The translations under genes and the position numbers were made by a program. Below, piece by piece: positions 9,113 to 18,590 of a stretch of DNA of 21,969 nt (the stretch's first letter is position 1; each line of letters starts with the position of its first letter). This DNA is from Euprymna scolopes (taxonomy: Eukaryota; Mollusca; Cephalopoda; Sepiida; Sepiolidae): the NCBI GenBank assembly GCA_024364805.1, contig CM044513.1, positions 29,188,045-29,210,013 of the forward strand. Direction: 5' to 3'. A model generated the notes under the pieces. It was given only the letters and a program-made list of their open reading frames with translations. It was not told where the DNA came from and ran no database searches.

Positions 9113-9529
9113 CTGGAAAAAAAGAAAAAATGAAATCAAATATCATTTTATTTCAATGCAAATCAATCAAAGTGTTTGCATTTTTTGACAAGATTTTTGT
9201 AATGAGATATTGTTGTTTGAGAAGTGGTATTAGAATAAGACATGGTTAACATGTATACAGAAAACAGAAGTCACTAATCTCCTGTTGACTGATATTAATA
9301 TAACAAAGAAACATGAAGAACTAAAAGAATAAGCACTCATGCAAGGCTACAATGACCTAAGGCTAAAAAAATAATCATTATGAAGCTAGACATGAGGGTA
9401 GGTAATATGGGCTTCATTTAGTTCAAATTAGGTTTATTCAAAAGGAACAACAGATGGAAGACTTTTTGTGAAAATTAAAATATCGCCAACTCCTGTGAAA
9501 TTATAATAGGTATTAGATATTAATCTATA
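9113..9529. other. PRDM10 intron, no feature seen
   Basis: Non-coding sequence up to the 5' end of the Helitron. Nothing recognised. Confidence 0.5.
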
Positions 9530-10219
9530 TCTATATATATAAAAGCGAAAATGTGTGTATGTATGTATGTGTGTTTGTATGTCTCGCAAAATCTTTCGAC
9601 ACGGGTCAAGGATTTTCATGAGATTGGTATTATTTTAAAGTTTGATCCTTCGCCCGACAAATATCGAAAAATTGGCCAAAAACATTAATCTCTTCACCCT
9701 AAAATCAGTAGTTTTCTACAGGGAAGGGTCATCAAAAACCGTCCTCTCATGACAAGTTCACTTCTACGCATGCGCAAATGACGTCGGAACATGATTTAGT
9801 TTAAATATTAAAAAAAAAAACAACCTAATTTTGTCAACATCATCTTAGCTCGTTCCTTCATTTTCTCTCCTCTTGCTACAGTGACAATGATGTCATGTTT
9901 GACCTAGAAAACATTTGCGTTAGTTTCAACCACCTGCAAGTGTTTTTAAAGGTTTAATTTTATCCGTTATTAAGTGTATGTCTCTTTGGCGTTGGGGTAA
10001 CGTGTTGGGCATTTTTTTTCCGCCTTAGCCTCGATGTTTCGGGTTCGAGCCTATCTTTCTACCTAAACTTTTTTTCTCTTTTACACCTTTTTTTTTTCCC
10101 TTTTTTTTAACGTTTGTTCGCTGTTTTACTTTGTATTGGTTTTTATATTAAAACAGGGTCACCCTCTCCTACATACCCCCCCCTCCAAACACCCGGACAA
10201 CGCCGGGTACCCCCGCTAA
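9530..10219 (+). mobile_element. Non-autonomous Helitron
   Basis: The 5' end is TC followed by TATATATATAAAAGCGAAAA and a TGTG-rich run, a common Helitron start. The 3' end has a hairpin ACCCGG/CCGGGT (10191-10196 with 10203-10208, loop ACAACG), then TACCCCCGCTAA and a T. Helitrons end in a hairpin a few bases before CTRR and insert at AT. The length is about 690 bp and there is no Rep/helicase frame, so it depends on a full-length element elsewhere. It is GC-richer than its surroundings and contains a tRNA-like segment. The 5' boundary is less certain than the 3' because the flank is also TCTATA-rich. Confidence 0.78.
9980..10061 (+). other. tRNA-like segment inside the Helitron
   Basis: An A-box-like TGGCGTTGGGGT (9987-9998) and a B-box GGGTTCGAGCC (10041-10051) are spaced about as in a tRNA gene. 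T-runs follow at about 10069-10110, which could act as pol III terminators. The acceptor stem does not pair and the anticodon arm is filled by a T-run, so it is not a working tRNA. It is either a captured tRNA-derived SINE head or a decayed tRNA gene. Confidence 0.55.
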
Positions 10220-10671
10220 TTAATAAATATTTCCCAAATTTCAGTTCCTTTGAAGTATTTTAAATTGTTTTTAAGGGTCATGAGATGGGCACAATCTCTC
10301 ACTTGAAAATTTCAAATTTTCATTAAATTTTAACCATAGTCATTCGACATCAAATGAAAGATTTCCTGAATTTCAATTTCTTAAAATCCCTTGAAACTTG
10401 CTGTGGAAAAAATATTTAATCAAGAGAAGATGGACCACCCAAAAAGTGTGGAAATACATCTGGTTTTGAGATTTGACTACCCAGAATTTCTTTTCTCTAT
10501 TTAAAAAAGATAGTGTCTCTTTAAACAGAGGTTCATATTTAGAGTAAAGCAACTGAAAAAAGTAATGACCACCCAGTACAAGACCCCCTTGGCAATAGTT
10601 TTTTATGCCAATAGACTGGTAGTAAATCAGCCTTTTCAAGTAACAACAAGTAAGTATGGTTTAATAGTATT
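10220..10671. other. Intronic stretch, no feature seen
   Basis: AT-rich sequence. A minus-strand frame of 88 codons at 10373-10639 has no recognisable domain and no splice or promoter support. Confidence 0.45.
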
Positions 10672-10925
10672 ATTATGGTCTGACAGGGGTCATAAGTCAT
10701 GGATCATGCCACCAATGACCTGAGAGGGTCATGTGACCAATTATGACCTGATAGGGTCATAATTGGTCACATACTAATGGGTCACATCTTGGTTGCGGTA
10801 TCAAATATGACCTTACAGAAGTCACTCTCTCAAGTTCTGCCTCAGCCAGCCGCAAAGTCTATCAGATATAGAACCCGAGCTTAGGTACGCATTGTAACTG
10901 CAATGACCTCTTAGGGTCACCAGTG
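10672..10925. repeat. Array of TGACC / GGGTCA words
   Basis: At least six occurrences of TGACCT- or GGGTCA-type words in both orientations, several as the pair TGACCTGANAGGGTCA. One pair is extended into a long hairpin (10732-10771). The words resemble the AGGTCA half-site of nuclear receptors in everted arrangement, but a decayed palindromic repeat is the simpler explanation. Confidence 0.6.
10732..10771. repeat. 40-bp near-perfect hairpin
   Basis: The left arm TGTGACCAATTATGACC and the right arm GGTCATAATTGGTCACA are perfect inverted copies around a 6-base loop. It is the centre of the TGACC/GGGTCA array. Confidence 0.9.
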
Positions 10926-12434
10926 TCACTGAGTTTAAGAAAATAAAAAGTTCTCTCAATCAGACAACTACAGTTGTCCATCATTTCTATGGCCAAAATG
11001 ATCATCACCTACATTGATTTATGCTGCGTCTCTATTGTTGTAAAAAGGATCACAGTTTGTGTTGCGTCTCTGTTGTATTTAAGATCGCTGTAAAAGACAT
11101 TTGCCAAACGAACATTCCAAAACAAAAGGAAAGCAAAAGAAAAAAAAAGTCCTTTGTTCCGAAAGTTAACAATGAATCTTTGTACAAGGTTTTTCTTTTG
11201 TCTGTTCACGAACAGAGAAAAATAATTAAAAACAAAAAATATTGTGGCTGTTTCTTTCTCTCTTTTTCCTTCACTTTAGTATTTTTAGATATTTTCTTTC
11301 TTTTTGCTTAATCAGTCACACACAGCTAATACACAGCAGCCATTGTATATGCTTTTAGTGAGAAGGGAGAGTTTCATCTCCATAGCATCCTTACTCTCAT
11401 TTCAAGCAATATTGATACAAAGTGCAAATTTTGGGCTATTGTATTGATCCTTTTATAAGAATAAATTATCTGGTCGATTTATCATCTTAATAATTTTCTT
11501 CAGCTATTTTTCTGTTTCTTGCAGATTTTAGTTATGGCTATGGTGAAATATCTGGTCGGCCAGACTGCCTGCAGCTTTGTTCTGATTCTTTTCAGCTCAT
11601 CTCAAAACCTTGCTAGACTCTCAAAATTGCTTTTTAAATCGAGGGTAAGTGGATGGGACAGTGGCCCCAATCCTCTTCGATAACTAATCGAAGCTAACCC
11701 CTCAATTTCTCCACTAAAAGTGATTGATGAAATGCCAATTATCTAATTCTTTTTTCAGATTTTAGTCCCAGCAATTTATTTTGATTCCTACGGTTAATGC
11801 TTATATCAGGGTCACTAAATGTTAACCTGTTTTGTAGCCAAACCGGATGACATGATGTCAACAATACAATTTTTATATACAATCATCATCTGCATAGGTG
11901 CTCAACTGAAGACAAAACAATTATCTTAATATCCCATGGGAACCAACTGACCACAATTATTCAATTCATAAAAAGTAAAGAAAAATAAAGAAAAAGTGAT
12001 AACCCGTTGACTAAAGATAAGCTTTTTACATCTAATTCATGACCGAATAAGGTTAAAATTGCGCTAAATTCTATTTTATCTACAATACCTCCTAGTGAAA
12101 TAGTAACACGATTATGTTTATGTTTTGTTATTGACGGAGTAGTATTTTCTACTGGTATGCCATGACTTTAACAGCTGTCCTATTTTTAAATCTCTGAAAC
12201 AGCTACATATTAAACGACTGCTGATCCTCATTTTCTATTTAACAATTTAAGTTTAAGTTTCATGTTTTTTTCCGCCACTGTTATATAGTTAAATTCCTTT
12301 TTGTAATTGTGAATTTTCTAGAAGTCAGCTTATGTAAGTTCTGAGTCTGCGATATGTTCAACTTAGTATCCTTAGGAATTTAAACAGCATCTTATTTAAT
12401 TTTTTATTTTTACATAAAATACTAAGTTTCTTTA

Positions 12435-12436
<2 letters not shown>
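10926..12436. other. PRDM10 intron, no named feature
   Basis: Non-coding sequence. Near 11020-11090 the words TGCGTCTCT.TTGT recur at a spacing of about 40 bases, a possible old short duplication. Open frames around 11009-11311 on both strands have no domain. Nothing else is recognised. Confidence 0.45.

Positions 12437-12498
<62 letters not shown>
12437..12498. repeat. TA microsatellite
   Basis: About 30 uninterrupted TA units. Length is likely variable between individuals. Confidence 0.97.
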
Positions 12499-12499
<1 letters not shown>

Positions 12500-12591
12500 C
12501 AATAGAAAAATGCGAGCATGAAAAGTAATATGGTTAAGCTTAAACATGGAAAAATAAAGGACTAGTTGTTAAAACTGGAAAAGAAAAGGAC

Positions 12592-12744
12592 AAGATATTC
12601 TAGTAAAAAATATAATAAATTTATAACTTAACATATTGCAGCATTAAGAATTGATTATATAATGCAATAAATTGAATTAAAAAAAATCTTAATGTTGCAA
12701 TATTTTAAGTTATAAATTTATTATATTTTTTACTTGAATATCTT
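12592..12744. repeat. Long inverted repeat
   Basis: The left arm 12592-12648 (AAGATATTC...GCATTAAG) pairs with the right arm 12688-12744 (CTTAATGTTGC...GAATATCTT), about 57 bp each with a few mismatches and a 39-base loop. It abuts the hammerhead-type inverted repeat on its right and so forms part of a nested palindromic region. Confidence 0.9.
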
Positions 12745-12751
12745 GGCTATT

Positions 12752-12787
12752 TTAAGCTACACTGAATATTCCGCGTTTCATCCACTC
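12752..12787 (-). repeat. Decayed inverted copy of the hammerhead-type repeat
   Basis: On the minus strand this reads AGAGTGGATGAAAC, then GCGGAATATTCAGTGTAGCT, nearly identical to 12908-12943 in the other orientation. The part that should give CTGAAGA and the first half of stem II is replaced by an A-rich run, so this copy cannot form the ribozyme core. Confidence 0.8.
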
Positions 12788-12889
12788 TTTTTTTTCAAAT
12801 TTTGTGGTTGTCTGTCGTTTTTATATACGCACCTTCTATTGAGATTTTAGTTAGTTAATCAGCTTTCTAGTATCCACAAAATTTGCGCA

Positions 12890-12942
12890 TAAGCCTGAAG
12901 AATCCTAGAGTGGATGAAACATGGAATATTCAGTGTAGCTTA
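12890..12942 (+). ncRNA. Type I hammerhead ribozyme candidate
   Basis: All core elements occur in order. Stem I is TAAGC (12890-12894) with GCTTA (12938-12942), 5 bp. The core CTGAAGA is at 12895-12901 (fits CUGANGA). Stem II is ATCC (12902-12905) with GGAT (12912-12915), loop TAGAGT. GAA is at 12916-12918. Stem III is ACA (12919-12921) with TGT (12934-12936), extendable by a T-G pair. The H17 base is A12937, where self-cleavage would fall. Short stem III and an open stem I are known for hammerheads in Penelope-like elements and animal retrozymes. The A-U pair closing stem II next to the core is less favoured than the usual G-C. It is plus-strand, so antisense to PRDM10 transcription. Activity is not shown. 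Confidence 0.72.
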
Positions 12943-13051
12943 ATCGCCATATATATTTTATAAATTACTAACTAGCTCTACCTACGAATTGAGCACTTTT
13001 GAAGTAAATACTTAGTTTTGTATATTAATTTTATGTGAGTAAATTAAGTAG

Positions 13052-13104
<53 letters not shown>

Positions 13105-13111
13105 TATATAT
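13052..13111. repeat. TA/CA compound microsatellite
   Basis: A TA run, then a CA run of about ten units, then TA again. Confidence 0.96.
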
Positions 13112-13271
13112 GCTACACTAATATTAGTCATTGTTAACACTGATTCATGTTATACAATAATATTTTTATAATGTAATTTCCAAATTTACAGAAAGTTACC
13201 AACCAAAAACATAAAACATACAAAGAAAATCAATGATTGAAATGTTGTGAAAATTAGAGTAACTAAGACGA

Positions 13272-13325
13272 AACACATAACAACAAAAGAAAAAAAATTT
13301 TTTTTTTCTTTTGTTGTTATGTGTT
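13272..13325. repeat. Perfect palindrome with A/T centre
   Basis: The left arm AACACATAACAACAAAAG plus an A-run is exactly complementary to a T-run plus CTTTTGTTGTTATGTGTT. Arms are about 26 bp with essentially no spacer. It lies about 75 bp downstream of the PRDM10 exon at 13399 in transcription terms, close to its donor site. Confidence 0.95.
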
Positions 13326-13398
13326 GTTATGGTTATTATGCTTGTTTTGAGTTAAAACCTTTTGACAGAGAAATGAAGATATTTAAATATTGCCATAC

Positions 13399-13535
13399 CT
13401 GTCGATTTGACTGCGGCATATTTTCTTTCTCTGCATCCATACTATTAGCACTGTTACTACTGCTGCCAGGACTTGTACAGGAACTGGATCCAGCTTCGAG
13501 ATCTAATCCATTGACTAGTACGACACGAGGATCAT
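13399..13535 (-). CDS. PRDM10: PRDM10 exon: Ser/Asn-rich N-terminal segment
   Basis: An exon of 137 bases: AT completing a split Asn codon (A+AT) and 45 codons, ending in phase 0. The acceptor is TTTTTGATGCAG| and the donor is CAG|GTATGG. The peptide DPRVVLVNGLDLEAGSSSCT continues with a Ser/Asn-rich run and ends DAEKENMPQSNRQ. No domain is visible; such disordered stretches are usual before the PR domain. It is assigned to PRDM10 because phase fits both the upstream polyglutamine exon and the downstream exon at 9112. Direct similarity to vertebrate PRDM10 is not obvious here. Confidence 0.78.
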
Positions 13536-14275
13536 CTGCATCAAAAACAAAACAATTTGTCTAATCTCTTATGTTCACTTATGTAATAATATGCCGAAAG
13601 GAAAGGCATGAAACCACCCTTTTATCAGCATAATAGTTAAATTTCATCTAGAATTTTTTTTTTTTTTTTCATATAAATTGTCTAAAGAGACAACTGGACC
13701 AACATAATTACATAGTATTATTATTCTTTTTTCATCTGTGCCTTTTTTTTGTTTTGTCAGTCATAGTTAACTTATTAATACTTAGCAGAACCTGCGCATC
13801 AACATTGCCCAAGAATATTGAATAACCCAAGAAATTTCTGCTCCCACTATGCACACCATATAAAAACTGTAAATAAAAGAACCAAGAAAAGCAACCTTCT
13901 AGCAATGTACATTAGTGATGAGCATTTTTGTGCTTTTAATTGGAAGAGTGATAATTCTGCATATACACAAACACTGAAAGGATTGTATGTATTTATGAAT
14001 AAAATTTCACAAGTTATTATTTTTAAAAAGATCAAGGTTTCATTAGACTAGTAAGAGAATATTTTTTGCAAAAATAAGTTCTAGACATAAATTAAACTGA
14101 AATGAAAATTAAATAGTAATTCAATTCATAAAGATAAATATTTCATTATTTGTATTGTTATAACTAGAAATGAACATCTTCATATTAATTTATGTACATA
14201 TAGGCGATGAGTATACTTTGTGTGTAGATAATAATAATGTCGATATACAAACATTCGAATGAAAGTGCTAGTGTA
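13536..14275. other. PRDM10 intron, no feature seen
   Basis: AT-rich non-coding sequence. Overlapping short frames on both strands at 13818-14051 have no domain. Confidence 0.5.
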
Positions 14276-15200
14276 TACTTTTATTTATTTATTTTTTTAT
14301 TACATTTTCACCCCAAACAAGGCACATTGCCACTTTGATGTAGGAAGCTACTATCAGGGGCAACAACTACTGGGGTACTATGTAGGGATTTGGGCAGCAA
14401 GATGTCGGTTCACGTTGCACTTGAACTTCTGCACGTCAGTACAGTTGAGGAAGCAGGGACCGGGAATGGAATTCCAAAATCTAGCGGTTCTGGGGAAGAA
14501 ACTACTGGAGTAGAAAGATCTTTTACATCTAGGGATCTCTACAGTGTGGGGGTGTGATTTAGCAGCCTGTCGGGTTTGTTGAGGGTGTTCACATCGTGGG
14601 GGCACAAGTGCTTGCAGTTCGTCAGAGCATTCACCATTAAAATACTTATAGAACAGGCAGAGGGATGCAAAGTTTCGGCGATGGGAGAGAGGCTGAAGCT
14701 TAGATGCCAGTTTAGGGCCTATCAGATTTGCGACTCTCTTTTGAACCTTGTCTAGAAGCGAGAGACTAGTAGCACACACACCAGCCCAAATATGACAGCA
14801 ATACTCCATACATGGGCAAATGGTGGCCTTATAGAGGTACAGGATACTTTCAGGTGTTAGTAGTTTTCTAGCACAGTAGAGAGAGCCCACCTTCCTTGCA
14901 GCGGCCCTGGCAATGCCTTCAATGTAATTGTTCCAACTCATGTTTCCTGTGAACGTTAGGCCAAGGAGTTTGAAAGATCTACTTTCAGATAAAGAGTCAT
15001 TGGCCATTGTTATAGGTGGTAAAGAAGGTTTCTTGTAATTATTGAATGAAACTAGTTTAGTCTTGGCGGCATTGAGCATGACCATCCATTTTTGTCCCCA
15101 TTCCACTACAGATTGGAGGTCATCCTCTAGTGTTTCTGCCATTTCTTTAGATATAAGATTAAATGTATTTGAAAATAAAGTCATTTTTTTAATCATTACT
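14276..15200 (-). mobile_element. 5'-truncated LINE (non-LTR retrotransposon)
   Basis: A minus-strand copy of about 920 bp holding the C-terminal part of a reverse transcriptase, a short 3' UTR of about 70-100 bp and an A/T-rich tail (TAATAAAAAAATAAATAAAT at about 14285-14304). Loss of the 5' part is the normal result of incomplete reverse transcription at insertion. The retained frame is intact, which suggests a young copy. I could not find a clear target-site duplication. It sits in the PRDM10 intron in the gene's own orientation. Confidence 0.85.
14378..15196 (-). pseudogene. C-terminal fragment of LINE reverse transcriptase
   Basis: 272 codons without interruption. Motifs include VEWGQKWMVMLNAAKTKLVS, FKLLGLTFTGNMSWNNYI, YLYKATICPCMEYCCHIWAG and LLDKVQKRVANLIG. 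These are the segment right after the catalytic [F/Y]ADD box, the thumb and the C-terminal region of jockey/CR1/I-type non-LTR elements. The fingers, the palm with ADD, and the endonuclease are missing because of 5' truncation, so it cannot work as an enzyme. The first ATG is probably near the truncation point and not an evolved start. The exact LINE clade is uncertain. Confidence 0.88.
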
Positions 15201-17134
15201 TTTAAGATCAGTGTTTAAATCAAAATATTGTCTGCACAAAGATAGTCATCCCAACTATGATAAGAGATCTGTTCAATTTGCTACTTTTTTGTGTGGAACA
15301 GCAACTAAGATCAACCCAGACTATGTCCATATACTTGTTTTTAATGCAGAGCAGTGAACACAAATACAATGAATTTAAGCTTATCTTCTTTTCTCCACAA
15401 CTGAACTGTTTTGGAGATAATGTAAGATATTTAAAAGATATTTTAATCACAGTTTCCGTATAAATTGATATATTTTTTTATTTGGTGGGGTGAAGTAACC
15501 ACCACCCATGCCAAATTCAAATATCTTTGATTTGTATGAAATTTACGCTTTTAACATTAGACACTGATTAAAAAATAAATCCCAAAATTGCAATCAATAT
15601 ATAATATCTATATAGTATAATCAGATCTATAATAATAAAATTTTCTATTACAATATATCATCAGTCTGCAACAATTCATGTTTAAGCATAACTTTTTTAA
15701 AGCATATTATAATTTTAAAGAAGTTCATTCAGTTAAAATTAACTAAATGATACTGTAATACAATTAAACTTAATAAAGAATAAACATTGTCAAAATAAAA
15801 TGATCCTCTTAGAGTTAATATTTCTCTGAAAACTTATTCACCAGTGTTAGCGTTTTTTTCTAAAACTTTTTAGGGACAGTTTCCTGTTAGTTTACTGAAA
15901 TTTCTGAAAGAATGTTTGTAAATGAAATTATTTTGATTAACATTAAAATCAAGAGAATTACTCACATTTTATGTTAAACTTATATATTAAAAAAATATAA
16001 ACTACTTTGCTAAACATTGAAATTTTTTTTTCATTTTCATAATCTGAAAAATGTTCAATAATATTAATTAGAAAAAAATGTTCTTCTAAATTGAATAACA
16101 AGAATTTTAGGCTGTCATATAAATCTAAAAAAAAAAGAAAAATCTGTAGAATTTACATACCCGTGACAAAACAAAATATATTCAAAAAATCATAAATTGA
16201 TCAAGTAATTTTTAAATAATAAAATAATTTTTAGTGATAAATGGGAATTTGTAGGCATTACAATATGAATGTTACAAGTTTGAATCCTTTTTAAGTTATT
16301 TCCTCTTGTCTTTTTAAGATTTTTTTTTTCAAAATGATTAGCAAGACATTTGTTTCTTGGTTATTCATAAAATTTGATTTTCTTACTTGAAAATAAAACT
16401 ACTTGATAGATGTACATGATTTTTTAAAAAATATTTTTGTTTTTGCCACAAGTGTGTAGTTTTGTTTTTTAATACATGGGAAATTCTGGACAAGAACCAA
16501 AATACTTTTCTTGTAATATCTTCCAAAAACTCTGCATGAGGTTGCAGTCAAAGAATTTGTGGCCCACTAACGGAAAAAAAGGCAATGAAAAATCTAGAGA
16601 CAATAAAGCTTCATAGACACTATCAGACTGAAAACAAAAGTCTCAATTGTTTTTAAGGCTAAATAATGAAAATATAATTAAATGATTAAGTAAGTCATTT
16701 TTTGATCTTTGATTTCTTTCCATATGGCAATAAGCTTTTGAATGCCACCTTCATAAAATTCCTTACGTTTTGAACCGAAAATGGAAACTCATTTTTACAT
16801 TCTTCTCTAGAAGTAAGTCTTATCATGATAAAAGTTTTTTCTAAATTCTAAAGACGGCCTAGTAAAATTTGCACCACCCACCATATTTTCTGAATCTAAA
16901 ACCAATACATTACCATATCTTCAGAAGTTTTCAAAATCATCAATTCAATTAAAACTTACTTTCAAAAAAAGAAATGAAACATTAAATAAGTCAATCTAAA
17001 AACACAAATTTTATAATTTGATGCTTAATCGATAATCATTAAAATAGTTTTTTCATTTCTTTATAAAAAAAAATTAAATATTTTAAAGGGAGGAGGAGAC
17101 GTCTTATATGTTTGCTAAAAAGATATGAACTTAC
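15201..17134. other. PRDM10 intron, no feature seen
   Basis: A long, strongly AT-rich stretch. Small frames at 15220-15463 on both strands show no domain. No RNA, repeat or exon is recognised. Confidence 0.5.
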
Positions 17135-17527
17135 TTTGTATTTCATGGTCCATTGCTCCTGAACTGTCAACCACACTAATTGATTCTAATGATGGTTGCT
17201 GCTGCTGCTGCTGTTGTTGTTGTTGTTGTTCCTGCGTAAGCGTAGAATCCATCCTAAAAGTTTGGGAGGACCCAATGGTGTGGAGAATGGGCTCAGTAGC
17301 ACTAACTGCAACATCATTGGCCATAACACTATCGACAGTCGATGAGGAAAGCTGTGCAGCACGGTTCATGGATGGACCAGGTGTAACATGCAAAAGCACA
17401 TCTTGTGTGGTGGTGCTGATCCCATTACTAGAAGAGGAACTGCAACTGGCCATTGTTGAATGCAAACCATTGGCATCCGTTGTGCCTCCAATGTCACCAT
17501 CAGAGCTGAATGTCACACCAGAACTGA
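17135..17527 (-). CDS. PRDM10: PRDM10 exon: Ser/Thr/Gln-rich N-terminal region with polyglutamine
   Basis: An exon of 393 bases: TC completing a split codon, 130 codons, and one A of a split Asn codon. The acceptor is TTATCTTTTAG| and the donor is AAA|GTAAGT, a strong consensus. The peptide is rich in Ser, Thr and Gly, contains MASCSSSSSNGISTTTQDVL, and has a run of about eleven Gln after LTQE. No folded domain is visible; the region is likely disordered and could act as an activation or interaction segment. If no coding exon lies upstream, the ATG near 17452 (ACAATGG, a good start context) would be the start. The frame is also open to the acceptor, so an upstream coding exon is equally possible. 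Assignment to PRDM10 rests on phase and position. Confidence 0.78.
17196..17228 (-). repeat. PRDM10: CAG/CAA polyglutamine repeat in exon
   Basis: In coding sense the tract is five CAA, five CAG and one CAA. Mixed codons usually slow repeat expansion, but the pure CAG block may still vary in length. Confidence 0.9.
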
Positions 17528-18463
17528 CTAAAAGATAAAACAAAAAGTATCATCTATACATAAGAGGAATTTATTTGTATATTAATCCATCTAAAACAAG
17601 AACATGTTTTTTTTATTTTTGGCCATCGAAGATAACGGATGAAATACATCTCTCCCAATATAAACACCATATCAAACTTTTAGCCCCTAAAATTTTATAA
17701 AAATTAACAAATATACATTAACTTACAATGATGCACACTGTATCAGTATTTTGGTAATCTTCCAAGAACTACAGATCTGAATATTCTCACGCCAAGTCCG
17801 CAGATGTATCTATAACAACACTGGATTTATGGATTTCACCAATTTTCAACCAACTTCATTGATCAGATTTTGTTATTTTTTTACTTACACCTTCATGCAT
17901 GGATATCCTTTTTTGCATTCTTATACTTTTTTTTTTAACATTTTGAACTTAACAGTTTTCAATATTTTGGGATAACCATTAAATCTGTAATAAATGTTTT
18001 TGTTCTAAAGAAAAAAGCTAAATTTTTGAACCTATGGAATGAGGAAATAATTCATTCTATTTTGTTTTTGAACAATAAATTTGTAATTGTTAATTTGCAA
18101 AATTTAATTACCCTTATATTATTTCAAATAAACTATATAGTAATTTGATAGTATATTGATATCTGCGGTTCCACAGAAATACTGGAAATTTAAGCATGTT
18201 GGGCTCAAGTATATCAAGCATGACAGCTCTCCAGCCGATAGTTTGAAAATGGTTACTTAACAAATTTTGTAACTCTCTACTCCACTTACTGCTTCTGTTG
18301 TTCTGCAGATTGTGTAACTTATCTGGACAGTAATCTTTATTTGAGGTGAACCAAAGCATCCCAGCTCAACTGGGTGTTTAACCTTATTGGGGAATTTCTT
18401 GGCTTTTCTAAGAAGGTTATCTTCAGGCTCACCAGGAAGTTGTACGAGAAATGGTGAAGATCC
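17528..18463. other. Sequence upstream of the polyglutamine exon
   Basis: AT-rich. A minus-strand frame of 81 codons at 18114-18359 has a few protein-like words but no recognisable domain. The GC-richer part at 18170-18440 may be an unclassified repeat. Confidence 0.45.
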
Positions 18464-18590
18464 TCATTCAGTGTTTTTATCATAGTCATCATTCATCTCT
18501 TTTTATCATATCATATCATCATTCAGTGTTTTTATCATATCATAGTCATCATTCAGTGTTTTTATCATATCATATCATCATTCATCTCTT
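18464..18590. repeat. Minisatellite, about 25-32 bp unit
   Basis: Tandem copies built from CATTCAGTGTTTTTATCATA and CATTCATCTCTTTTTATCAT variants start near 18465, 18490, 18519, 18549 and 18581. Units also contain short ATCAT sub-repeats, which explains the variable unit length. Confidence 0.9.

Noticed and set aside
9980-10061. Functional tRNA gene
   Set aside because: The acceptor stem does not pair and the anticodon arm is a T-run; only the promoter boxes remain.
10373-10639. 88-codon minus-strand frame
   Set aside because: No recognisable motif, no acceptor or donor in phase with PRDM10.
10732-10771. Nuclear hormone receptor response element
   Set aside because: The half-site-like words are explained equally well by a palindromic repeat; no independent support in the sequence.
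11009-11311. Open frames on both strands
   Set aside because: Lys/Phe-rich translations typical of AT-rich non-coding DNA, with no domain or splice support.
17125-17538. Plus-strand open frame of 137 codons with a Cys run
   Set aside because: It is the antisense shadow of the polyglutamine exon; the Cys run is the CAG repeat read backwards.
18464-18590. CRISPR-like regular repeat
   Set aside because: Units are contiguous with no unique spacers and the context is eukaryotic; it is a minisatellite.
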